Assembly (NCBI RefSeq): GCF_019805165.1
Contig: NZ_RWIJ01000027.1
Span: forward strand, 1 to 64,000
Length of the DNA: 64,000 nucleotides
Direction of reading: 5' to 3'
From: Azospirillum sp. 412522
GTDB taxonomy: Bacteria > Pseudomonadota > Alphaproteobacteria > Azospirillales > Azospirillaceae
The position numbers were made by a program, and so were the translations under genes. The first letter of the stretch is position 1. Every line of letters starts with the position of its first letter. Below, piece after piece: positions 35,872 through 43,739 of the stretch. Under the pieces are notes generated by a model, which had not been told where the DNA came from, did not search any database, and saw nothing but the letters and a program-made list of their open reading frames with translations.

Positions 35872-36515
35872 GCCGCGATCCGATGGATGTCGTCCCTGAA
35901 GACCAGGATCTCGTCTTCGTCGCCGAATGGCTGGCGCAGCAGTTCCTGTCCCCACCGGACGTCCAACACGTCGAGGCGGCGCGCAGCATGCCGGGCCAGA
36001 TCGCCCTGCGCCGGATCGGCGACCGTCTCGGGCAGCCCGCCGCGGCGGACGCCCTCTGCCAGCTGCTCGCCGCCGGTTCGGCCGCTGACGTGACCCTGGC
36101 GGTCGAGCGCCGGCACACCGCCCTGTTCGAAGGCATCTTCCGCCAGCGCTCCGTTCCGCCCTATGCCAGCCTGTGGGACGGCACCGGCCGTCTCTGCGGC
36201 CCGGCCGTCGACTGTATGCGCGCGGTCCTGCGCGACCTCGACATGCATGTCCAGGCGGATTGCGTCGAACCGCCCGATCATCTGGCGATCCAGCTGGCGG
36301 CGCTGGCGGAGGCGATGCGGCAGCGGCGGACCGCGGCGGTGACCGACCTGACCGACCAGATGCGGGTCTGGACCGGCCGCTTCGCCGCGGCGCTCATCAG
36401 GGCCGACGGCGTCGGCTATTACGGCAATCTTGCGCGCTTCCTGCTCTCGCTGCTCGACCGGATCGCGGATGGCTCCGCGACGGTGGACGGTGGCCGCGCA
36501 GCCGCAGCGATCTGA
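35868..36515 (+). CDS. torD: TorD-family molybdoenzyme chaperone
   Basis: 215 residues, all-helical, of the TorD/DmsD/NarJ family. The family features PPYASLWDGTG and the EPPDHLAIQLAALAEAM motif (E-PDH) are present. Such chaperones bind the Tat leader of their reductase and hold it for insertion of the molybdenum cofactor. Its ATG overlaps the cytochrome stop by 4 bp, and the reductase gene follows after 11 bp. This is the torC-torD-torA style order with the chaperone in the middle, as in dorCDA of Rhodobacter. Confidence 0.8.
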   Translation: MSRDPMDVVPEDQDLVFVAEWLAQQFLSPPDVQHVEAARSMPGQIALRRIGDRLGQPAAADALCQLLAAGSAADVTLAVERRHTALFEGIFRQRSVPPYASLWDGTGRLCGPAVDCMRAVLRDLDMHVQADCVEPPDHLAIQLAALAEAMRQRRTAAVTDLTDQMRVWTGRFAAALIRADGVGYYGNLARFLLSLLDRIADGSATVDGGRAAAAI

Positions 36516-36526
36516 AAGGTCTGACC

Positions 36527-38998
36527 ATGAACACGACAAAGAACCTGACGATGACCGGCGGTCCGCTGCTTTCCAAACGGGCCTTCCTCAAGGGAACCGC
36601 GGCGGCGGCATTGGGGCTCTCCGGCCTGCCGCTGCTCGCCCGCGGCGCCATCGCACAGGCGGCGCCCAGAAAAATCCTGTCCGGCTGCCACTGGGGCGTC
36701 TTCTACGGCAAGGTCGCGGATGGCCGCGTGACCGAATTCATCCCGTGGGAAGGCGATCCGTCGCCGTCGCCGCAGCTTCCCGGCGTGATGGATTCGATCT
36801 ACTCGGAATCGCGGATCCGCTATCCCATGGTGCGCCGCGCCTGGCTGGAGCAGGGGCCCGGCGCCGATCCCGACGGGCGCGGCAGCGGCGATTTCGTGCG
36901 CGTGAGCTGGGACAAGGCCATCGAGCTGGTCGCCGGCGAGATCACCCGCGTTCGTGCCCAGTACGGCCAGCAGGCGGTGTTCGCTGGCTCCTATGGCTGG
37001 AAGAGCCCTGGCAAGCTGCACAATTGCCAGACGCTGCTGCGCCGCATGCTGAACCTGACCGGCAGCTACACCAACAGCTCCGGCGACTATTCCACCGGTG
37101 CGGCGCAGGTGATCCTGCCCTATGTGTCCGGCTCCATCGAGGTGTATGAGCAGTGCACCACCTGGAAGAACCTCGCCGAACATTGCGAACTGATGGTGTT
37201 CTGGGGCTGCAACCCGCTCAACAGCTCGCAGATCTCCTGGCAGGTCGCCGACCATGGCGCCTGGCCCGGCATCGCGATGATGAAGGCGGCCAAGACGAAG
37301 GTCCTCTGCATCGACCCGGTCCGCACCGAGACCTGCAAGGAGCTGAACGGCGAATGGCTGGCGCCGCGTCCACAGACCGACGTGGCGATGATGCTCGGCA
37401 TCGCCCACACCCTCTACACCGAGAAGCTGCACAACCAGGACTTCCTCGACCGCTACACCAACGGCTTCGACAAGTTCCTGCCCTATCTGCTGGGCAAGAC
37501 CGACGGAACGCCGAAGAGCGCCGACTGGGCCGCCGGCATCTGCGGACTGCCCGCCGAGACGCTGCGCGATCTGGCCCGTCGCTTCGCCGCCAAACGGACC
37601 ATGCTGGCGCTCGGCTATTCGACGCAGCGCCAGCATCATGGCGAACAGATCCATTGGATGCTGATCACGCTCGCCGCCATGCTGGGGCAGATCGGCCTGC
37701 CGGGAGGCGGCTACGGCCTCAGCTACCACTATGCCTCCGGCGGGGCGCCGACCCATACCACGCCGATCCTCAAGGCGATCGACGACGCGTCCGGTCAGGC
37801 GAGCGACGGGGCGGCCTGGCTGTCGCAGAGCGGCGCGGTGTCGATCCCGGTCTCGCGTCTGGTCGAGACCCTGCTGAACCCCGGCAAGACGATGCAGTTC
37901 AACGGGCATGAGATCACGCTCCCGCTGATCAAGCTCGCCTACTGGGCCGGCGGCAACCCGTTCTCCCACCAGCAGGACCGCAACGAGATGCTGCGCGCAT
38001 GGCGCCGGCTCGACACCTTCATCGTGCAGGATGCGCAGTGGACCGCGTCGGCCCGCCATGCCGACATCGTGCTGCCGGCGACGACCTCCTACGAGCGCAA
38101 CGACATCGAGCAGGTCGGGGATTACGCCCTGAGCCACATCGTCCCGATGAAGAAGATCGTCGATCCGGTCTTCGAGGCGCGCAGCGATTTCGACATCTTC
38201 GCCGCCATCGCCGACAAGCTGGGCAAGGGCTACGCCTTCACCCAGGGCCTCAGCGAGATGGACTGGATCCGCGGCATCTATGAATCCGCCAAGATCGAAT
38301 CGCGCGCCAAGGGCATGGAGATGCCGGTCTTCGACGTCTTCTGGGAGAGCAACAAGCCGCTGGAATTCCCGCTCGGCAAGGAGCAGGCCGATTTCGTCCG
38401 CCACGCCGATTTCCGCGCCGATCCCCTGCTGAACGCGTTGGGCACGGCGTCGGGCAAGTTCGAGCTGTATTCGGCGGCCATCGAGAAGTACGGCTATGAC
38501 GACTGCCCGCCGCACGCCACCTGGATGGAGCCGGTGGAACGGCTGGGGGGGCCGACGGCCCGCTATCCCCTGCATCTGGCCGCCAACCACCCGCAGATGC
38601 GCCTCCACTCCCAGCTCTGCGGGACCGTCAACCGGCAGAGCTACGCCATCGCCGGCCGGGAGCCTTGCTGGATGCATCCGGAGGACGCGCGGGCGCGCGG
38701 GTTGTCGGACGGCGATGTGGTCCGTGTCTTCAACGACCGCGGCCAGATCCTCGCCGGTTTGAAGATCACCGACGACATCTGCCGCGGCGTGATCCGCATC
38801 AACGAGGGGGGCTGGTTCGATCCCGCGAATGCCCGGGAAATCGGCAGCCTGTGCCGGTACGGGGACGTCAACAATCTGACGACCGGGCTGTCGACCTCGA
38901 AGCTGGCCCAAGGCAACTGCGGGCACACCGGGGTTGCCGAAGTGGAGCGGTTCAAGGGAAGCCTGCCGCCCGTCGTCGTCTTCAGTCAACCGGCGTGA
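36527..38998 (+). CDS. dorA: DMSO/TMAO reductase, molybdenum catalytic subunit
   Basis: 823 residues. The leader SKRAFLKGTAAAALGLSG is a Tat signal with Lys-Arg instead of the twin Arg. Ser189 in GDYSTGAAQ is the Mo-ligating serine. Tyr156 and Trp158 in GSYGWKS correspond, allowing for a leader of about 42 residues, to Tyr114 and Trp116 of Rhodobacter DMSO reductase. TMAO-specific TorA lacks that Tyr, so DMSO as well as TMAO reduction is expected. There is no Fe-S cluster motif, as in the family. It works as a periplasmic terminal reductase fed by the upstream cytochrome. The choice of dorA over torA rests on the Tyr. Confidence 0.87.
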   Translation: MNTTKNLTMTGGPLLSKRAFLKGTAAAALGLSGLPLLARGAIAQAAPRKILSGCHWGVFYGKVADGRVTEFIPWEGDPSPSPQLPGVMDSIYSESRIRYPMVRRAWLEQGPGADPDGRGSGDFVRVSWDKAIELVAGEITRVRAQYGQQAVFAGSYGWKSPGKLHNCQTLLRRMLNLTGSYTNSSGDYSTGAAQVILPYVSGSIEVYEQCTTWKNLAEHCELMVFWGCNPLNSSQISWQVADHGAWPGIAMMKAAKTKVLCIDPVRTETCKELNGEWLAPRPQTDVAMMLGIAHTLYTEKLHNQDFLDRYTNGFDKFLPYLLGKTDGTPKSADWAAGICGLPAETLRDLARRFAAKRTMLALGYSTQRQHHGEQIHWMLITLAAMLGQIGLPGGGYGLSYHYASGGAPTHTTPILKAIDDASGQASDGAAWLSQSGAVSIPVSRLVETLLNPGKTMQFNGHEITLPLIKLAYWAGGNPFSHQQDRNEMLRAWRRLDTFIVQDAQWTASARHADIVLPATTSYERNDIEQVGDYALSHIVPMKKIVDPVFEARSDFDIFAAIADKLGKGYAFTQGLSEMDWIRGIYESAKIESRAKGMEMPVFDVFWESNKPLEFPLGKEQADFVRHADFRADPLLNALGTASGKFELYSAAIEKYGYDDCPPHATWMEPVERLGGPTARYPLHLAANHPQMRLHSQLCGTVNRQSYAIAGREPCWMHPEDARARGLSDGDVVRVFNDRGQILAGLKITDDICRGVIRINEGGWFDPANAREIGSLCRYGDVNNLTTGLSTSKLAQGNCGHTGVAEVERFKGSLPPVVVFSQPA

Positions 38999-39009
38999 GA
39001 ACCGGGCCG

Positions 39010-39050
39010 GGAGCCGATGTGATGGACGGTCTTGCCATCACATCGGCTCC
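39010..39050 (+). terminator. Strong hairpin after the reductase gene
   Basis: A perfect 16-bp stem (GGAGCCGATGTGATGG and its complement) with a 9-base loop starts 12 bp after the dorA stop. No T-run follows, but the stem strength and place make transcription termination or message protection likely. Confidence 0.7.
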
Positions 39051-39107
39051 GTCGCTCTATCCCCGCGCGATGGAACGGCGCCGCCGCACGCCGTGAAGAA
39101 TTGGCGC

Positions 39108-39143
39108 TTTATTTTCATAGACGATCGGTCTATAATTAGCGCC
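39108..39143 (+). promoter_or_regulatory. acuR promoter with overlapping operator
   Basis: A consensus -10 box TATAAT is at 39131-39136, with a weak TTTATT -35 candidate 17 bp upstream. Between and across them lies the dyad ATAGAC-GATCG-GTCTAT at 39117-39133, placed to block polymerase. The expected start of transcription falls at or next to the acuR ATG at 39144, and no ribosome site is seen. Confidence 0.6.
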
Positions 39144-39791
39144 ATGAACACGACCGACCCATCTTCGAAGCCTCGCCGACGGGGGCGCCCTCCGAAGCAG
39201 GACGGCGCCTATCCGGACACCAGGGAGAGGTTGGTCAGGACCGGCGTCGCCATACTCACGGAAAAGGGATTTTCCGCCGTCGGCATCGAAGAAATCCTGG
39301 CGTCGGCGGGCGTGCCGAAGGGATCCTTCTATTATTACTTCGGCAGCAAGGAAGAGTTCGGCGGCACGCTGATCGCCACCTATGCGGAATATTTCGCGCG
39401 AAAGCTGGACCGCTGGTTCCTGGACGAATCCCGTCCTCCGCTGCAGCGTCTGCGCGACTTCGTCGAGGATGCCAAGGCGGGCATGGCGCGGTTCGACTTC
39501 CGCCGTGGATGCCTGGTCGGCAATCTCGGCCAGGAAATGGGCACGCTTCCCGAGCCGTTCCGTGAAAGGCTGCATCTCGTCTTTCTGGACTGGCAGGCCC
39601 GCACATCCCGCTGCCTGCGGGCGGCGCAGGCGGCCGGACAGATTGGGGGCGATCTGGATTGCGATCACCTGGCCGAGTTCTTCTGGATCGGCTGGGAGGG
39701 TGCCGTTCTGCGGGCAAAGCTGGAACGCAGCCCCGCCCCCCTCGACGCCTTCTCCCGCGGCTTCTTCGCGGCCTTGCATCTTCAGGCATAG
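39144..39791 (+). CDS. acuR: TetR-family repressor, AcuR-like
   Basis: 215 residues. The N-terminal GRPPKQ arm and TetR helix-turn-helix (TRERLVRTGVAILTEKGFSA, then VPKGSFYYYFGSKEEFG) are clear, followed by a helical ligand domain. Length, the arm and the gene order with acuI match AcuR, which in Rhodobacter represses acuI and responds to acrylate. The message may be leaderless, since TATAAT ends 7 bp before the ATG and no ribosome site is present. A dyad over the promoter is the likely binding site. The acuI gene begins 48 bp downstream. Confidence 0.8.
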   Translation: MNTTDPSSKPRRRGRPPKQDGAYPDTRERLVRTGVAILTEKGFSAVGIEEILASAGVPKGSFYYYFGSKEEFGGTLIATYAEYFARKLDRWFLDESRPPLQRLRDFVEDAKAGMARFDFRRGCLVGNLGQEMGTLPEPFRERLHLVFLDWQARTSRCLRAAQAAGQIGGDLDCDHLAEFFWIGWEGAVLRAKLERSPAPLDAFSRGFFAALHLQA

Positions 39792-39839
39792 ACCAGGCGT
39801 CTCCGGACGCCACCCGCACCCAACCCGTAGGAGGGTTCA

Positions 39840-40832
39840 ATGTTTCAAGCCATCTTGATCGAGAAGGACGGCACGGACGTCCGCGCCGGCCTGTCCACCG
39901 TCGATGACGACCGCCTGCCGGCGGGCGACGTGACCGTCCGCGTCGCCCATTCGACGCTGAACTACAAGGATGCACTGGCGATCACCGGGAAGGCGCCGGT
40001 CGTCCGCAGCTATCCCATGGTCCCGGGCATCGACTTCGCGGGCGTCGTGGAGCATTCCGCACACCCCGCCTACAAGGCCGGCGACAAGGTCGTCCTCAAC
40101 GGCTGGGGCGTCGGCGAGCAGCACTGGGGCGGCCTTGCGGAAAAGGCGCGCGTCAACGGCGACTGGCTGGTCCCGCTGCAAAGCCCGTTTACGCTCCGTC
40201 AGGCGATGGCGATCGGGACGGCGGGCTACACGGCCATGCTCTGCGTCATGGCGCTCGAACGGCATGACGTCACGCCGGACAAGGGAGAGGTTCTGGTCAC
40301 CGGCGCCGCCGGCGGGGTCGGCAGCGTCGCCGTCGCCCTGCTGTCGAAGCTCGGCTACGAGGTGGTGGCCGTCACCGGCCGCCCGGAAGAGGCCGGTTAC
40401 CTCACGGCGCTGGGCGCCAAGGAGGTGCTTGAGCGCAAGCAGTTCCAGGACCCCGGCAAGCCGCTTGCCAAGGAACGTTGGGCCGGCGCCGTGGACGTCA
40501 GTGGCGGCCAGATCCTGGCGAATGTCTGCGCGGCGATGAAATATCGCGGCACGGTGGCCGCCTGCGGTCTGGCCGGCGGCATGTCGCTGCCCACCACCGT
40601 GGCGCCCTTCATCCTGCGCGGCGTGACCCTGGCCGGTGTCGACAGCGTCATGTGCCCCAGGGAACTGCGGATCGAGGCCTGGCGCCGTCTGGCCGATGAC
40701 CTCGATCCGGCCAAGCTGGATGGCCTGACGAGGGAAATTGCCTTGTCCGATGCGATTCCCACCGCCGCCAGCCTGCTCGACGGTCAGGTCCGTGGCCGCG
40801 TCACCGTCGCGGTGTCTCCCACACTCGCGTAA
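39840..40832 (+). CDS. acuI: Acryloyl-CoA reductase, NADPH-dependent
   Basis: 330 residues of the zinc-free medium-chain dehydrogenase family. Seen are STLNYKDALAITGKAPVVR and PGIDFAGVV near the start, the NADPH loop VTGAAGGVGSVAV, and RPEEAGYLTALGAKEVL. This is the YhdH/AcuI pattern. It reduces acryloyl-CoA to propionyl-CoA, which detoxifies acrylate and completes one branch of 3-hydroxypropionate or DMSP breakdown. A strong GTAGGAGGG ribosome site precedes it. It forms an operon with acuR. Confidence 0.9.
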   Translation: MFQAILIEKDGTDVRAGLSTVDDDRLPAGDVTVRVAHSTLNYKDALAITGKAPVVRSYPMVPGIDFAGVVEHSAHPAYKAGDKVVLNGWGVGEQHWGGLAEKARVNGDWLVPLQSPFTLRQAMAIGTAGYTAMLCVMALERHDVTPDKGEVLVTGAAGGVGSVAVALLSKLGYEVVAVTGRPEEAGYLTALGAKEVLERKQFQDPGKPLAKERWAGAVDVSGGQILANVCAAMKYRGTVAACGLAGGMSLPTTVAPFILRGVTLAGVDSVMCPRELRIEAWRRLADDLDPAKLDGLTREIALSDAIPTAASLLDGQVRGRVTVAVSPTLA

Positions 40833-40987
40833 CTGCCGCGTCACTGCGCTGAACGGTTCTTCCGTTCCGCCAGGGCGGGAGGTGCTGCGGGCTGGCACCG
40901 GGCACCTCCCGCCCGAAAGTGATGCACATCCATTTGGGGCAAGATCACTCCAGCGATGACCTGATTGCCTGGGACATGACGACGGAG

Positions 40988-41905
40988 TCAGAAGCCGCTC
41001 CTCGCTCCCGCTTCTATATCGCCATTACGACAGAGGGATTGGAACACCAGCGTCCCGATGCGGGTTTCCAGAAAATCCTCCGATGTGACCAAGTAATAGC
41101 CGCGTTCGGAAGCCATCGGTTCCGGGTCAAGCACGAGAAGAAGCCGGTTTTCCGTCATTTCGTCGATCACGCCCTTCCATCCCAGGGCGACGCCGTGACC
41201 CATCAGAGCCTGATGGATCGCTATTCCATGGTTGGTGACCGTGATGCCGGAATCGATATCGCGTGTTTCCGGTGACCGGCGATTCCGCCAGTCCGACCAG
41301 CTGAACCACCGTTGCTCGTGATCCTCGAGGTGGATGAGCGGTCCCTTGGTCAGGATATCCGCCCGCGAAGCCCCCTCCAATCTTGCGGCGACGGCCGGTG
41401 CGGCAACCGGAACCACCACCTCCCTGAAAAGCAGGTGACTTCTATAGCCCGACCAATCGCCGTCGCCGAAAAGAATGGCGCAATCGACCTCGTCCAGCGG
41501 GATGTCCCGGTCCCGTTCCGCCGTCGTGACCCGGATGGCCAGCTCCCGATTCAGCTGCCTGACCCTGGACAGTCGCGGCAGGAGCCAGAACATCGCGATG
41601 CCGGGATAGGTCGCCAGCGTCAGCCCGCGCTCGCGCGCCTTTTTTCTGATCGCCACGCTCGCTTTGGCCATGTCGGCCAGACTGCTGGCGATCGTGCGAT
41701 AGTAGGTCATCGCCTCGGCCGTCGGGATGGCGATCGAGCCGCGCCGTTCGAACAGTTTGATCCCGAGATCCTGTTCGAGCGAATGAATCTGGTGGCTTAT
41801 GGCCGGCTGACCGACGTTCAGTTCCCTGGCGGCCCGGGTGAAGTTCCCAAGGCGTATGCACGCCTCGAAAACACGGATCGATTTCATCGGGGGTAGGTCA
41901 TTCAT
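40988..41905 (-). CDS. dddR: LysR-family regulator, candidate DddR
   Basis: 305 residues of the GcvA-like LysR branch: helix-turn-helix in MKSIRVFEACIRLGNFT and NVGQPAISHQIHSLEQDLG, with an effector domain after residue 90. It diverges from the dddC-dddA-dddD genes across 320 bp. In other bacteria with DddD-type clusters a LysR regulator, DddR, is placed like this and responds to DMSP. The symbol is by context, and the effector could equally be 3-hydroxypropionate. GGAGCGGCGCGCG precedes the ATG. Confidence 0.7.
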   Translation of the reverse strand: MNDLPPMKSIRVFEACIRLGNFTRAARELNVGQPAISHQIHSLEQDLGIKLFERRGSIAIPTAEAMTYYRTIASSLADMAKASVAIRKKARERGLTLATYPGIAMFWLLPRLSRVRQLNRELAIRVTTAERDRDIPLDEVDCAILFGDGDWSGYRSHLLFREVVVPVAAPAVAARLEGASRADILTKGPLIHLEDHEQRWFSWSDWRNRRSPETRDIDSGITVTNHGIAIHQALMGHGVALGWKGVIDEMTENRLLLVLDPEPMASERGYYLVTSEDFLETRIGTLVFQSLCRNGDIEAGARSGF

Positions 41906-42225
41906 CGCGCGCCGCTCCTCCGCGGTTCACCACCTGCCATGGCCCGCAGGAGGACGGGCATCATCGAAAAAAATAATGGCGCCATGAATTTTATCCCTCT
42001 GTTGGGCCATCAAAATCAATGCAAAATGACATCATCGTTCTCACAGAGACGCGAAAAACTTATCCGGCAAAAGAAAATATAATTCACAACACAATAAATG
42101 CACCACGTAAATATACAGTGGCGCCCAAGTGAAACCCGCTTTTTCCGATCAGACATTGATCGGATTTAAAAATGTTCGCGCCCCAACTCGACACCAAAAC
42201 CACAATCAAAACCAGGGGAAACGTT
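41906..42225. promoter_or_regulatory. AT-rich divergent promoter region with dyads
   Basis: No gene is supported. The region is far richer in A and T than its flanks. It contains the palindrome ATGGCGCCAT at 41976-41985 near the LysR gene and the strong dyad TCCGATCA-N5-TGATCGGA at 42144-42164, 62 bp before the dddC start. These are candidate operators for the divergent LysR protein. Confidence 0.5.
42144..42164. promoter_or_regulatory. Dyad upstream of dddC
   Basis: Two perfect 8-base arms, TCCGATCA and TGATCGGA, are separated by 5 bases. It is followed by TTTAAAAATG. The total of 21 bases fits a dimeric regulator. Confidence 0.5.
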
Positions 42226-43722
42226 ATGGTCAGCGAAATCGGTCACTATATACAAGGCGCGCGCGTCTGCGGTGAGAGCGGACGCACTCAGGACGTCTTC
42301 AACCCTGCGACCGGCGCCGTAACCGGCCGCGTGGCCCTTGCCAACGCGGCGGAAGTCGACAGGGCCGTCGCGTCGGCCCGTGCAGCGTTCCCGGCCTGGG
42401 CCGAAATGCCGCCGATCAGGCGTGCGCGTCTCATGAACCGCTTCCTCGGCCTGCTCAACGAGCATAAGGACGCTTTGGCCCGCGCGATCACCGCCGAGCA
42501 CGGCAAGGTCTTCACCGATGCGCGCGGCGAGGTGGAGCGCGGCATCGACATCGTCGAGTTCGCCTGCGGCATCCCACAGCTTCTGAAGGGCGGCTTCACC
42601 GATCAGGTCTCCACCGGGATCGACAACTGGACGCTGCGCCAGCCGCTTGGCGTGGTTGCAGGCATCACGCCCTTCAATTTCCCCGTCATGGTGCCGATGT
42701 GGATGTTCCCGGTGGCGATCGCCGCCGGCAACACCTTCGTCCTGAAACCGTCCCCGACCGATCCGACCCCATCGCTGCTGTATGCGGAGCTGATGAAGGA
42801 GGCCGGCTTCCCGGACGGCGTGTTCAACGTCGTGCAGGGCGACAAGGCCGCGGTCGATGCGCTTCTCGTGCATCCGGACGTTCAGGCCGTCTCGTTCGTC
42901 GGCTCGACGCCGATCGCCAACTACATCTACGAGACCGGCGCCCGCCACGGCAAGCGCGTGCAGGCGCTCGGCGGCGCCAAGAACCACATGCTGGTCATGC
43001 CCGATGCCGACCTTGAGAAAGCGGTCGACGCGCTGGTCGGCGCCGCCTACGGGTCGGCCGGCGAGCGTTGCATGGCGATCTCGGTCGCGACGCTGGTTGG
43101 CGATGTCGGCGACCGGATCGTTCCGATGCTGGCGGAACGCGCCCGCGACCTGAAGATCAAGAACGGCCTGGAACTCGACGCCGAGATGGGGCCGATCGTG
43201 ACGGGCGCCGCACGCGACCGCATCGCCGGCTATATCGGGACGGGGGTCGCGGAAGGCGCGAAATTGATCGTCGACGGCCGTGGTCATTCGGTTCCGGGCC
43301 ATGATGCCGGCTTCTGGCTGGGCGGCACGCTGTTCGATCACGTCACTCCCGAGATGACGATCTACCGCGAGGAGATTTTCGGCCCGGTCCTCGCCTGCGT
43401 CCGCGTCAAGGATTTTGCCGAGGGCGTCGATCTCATCAACGCGCATGAGTTCGGCAACGGCGTCAGCCTGTTCACCCGTGACGGCAATGCCGCGCGCGAG
43501 TTCGGCCGCAAAATCCAGGTCGGCATGGTCGGCATCAATGTGCCGATTCCTGTGCCGATGGCCTGGCATGGCTTCGGCGGCTGGAAGAAGAGCCTGTTCG
43601 GCGACATGCATGCCTATGGTGAGGAAGGTGTCCGTTTCTACACCAAGCAGAAGTCGATCATGCAGCGCTGGCCCGAGAGCATCTCGAAGGGCGCCGAGTT
43701 CGCGATGCCGGTCGCACGCTGA
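42226..43722 (+). CDS. dddC: CoA-acylating (methyl)malonate-semialdehyde dehydrogenase, DddC-like
   Basis: 498 residues of the aldehyde dehydrogenase superfamily, MmsA branch. Catalytic Cys282 lies in SAGERCMAISVATLVGD, and ALGGAKNHMLVMPDAD precedes it. There is no Glu at the usual general-base place, as in CoA-acylating members. It oxidises malonate semialdehyde to acetyl-CoA with loss of CO2. Its partner genes match dddA and dddD, where this enzyme is called DddC. It could also serve valine or inositol breakdown, but no such genes are nearby. AGGGGAAACGTT precedes the ATG. Confidence 0.82.
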   Translation: MVSEIGHYIQGARVCGESGRTQDVFNPATGAVTGRVALANAAEVDRAVASARAAFPAWAEMPPIRRARLMNRFLGLLNEHKDALARAITAEHGKVFTDARGEVERGIDIVEFACGIPQLLKGGFTDQVSTGIDNWTLRQPLGVVAGITPFNFPVMVPMWMFPVAIAAGNTFVLKPSPTDPTPSLLYAELMKEAGFPDGVFNVVQGDKAAVDALLVHPDVQAVSFVGSTPIANYIYETGARHGKRVQALGGAKNHMLVMPDADLEKAVDALVGAAYGSAGERCMAISVATLVGDVGDRIVPMLAERARDLKIKNGLELDAEMGPIVTGAARDRIAGYIGTGVAEGAKLIVDGRGHSVPGHDAGFWLGGTLFDHVTPEMTIYREEIFGPVLACVRVKDFAEGVDLINAHEFGNGVSLFTRDGNAAREFGRKIQVGMVGINVPIPVPMAWHGFGGWKKSLFGDMHAYGEEGVRFYTKQKSIMQRWPESISKGAEFAMPVAR

Positions 43723-43739
43723 ACGATGGGGTCACTGTC

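Noticed and set aside
36419..38989. 856-codon open frame on the minus strand
   Set aside because: Antisense of the DMSO/TMAO reductase gene; no domain and no ribosome site.
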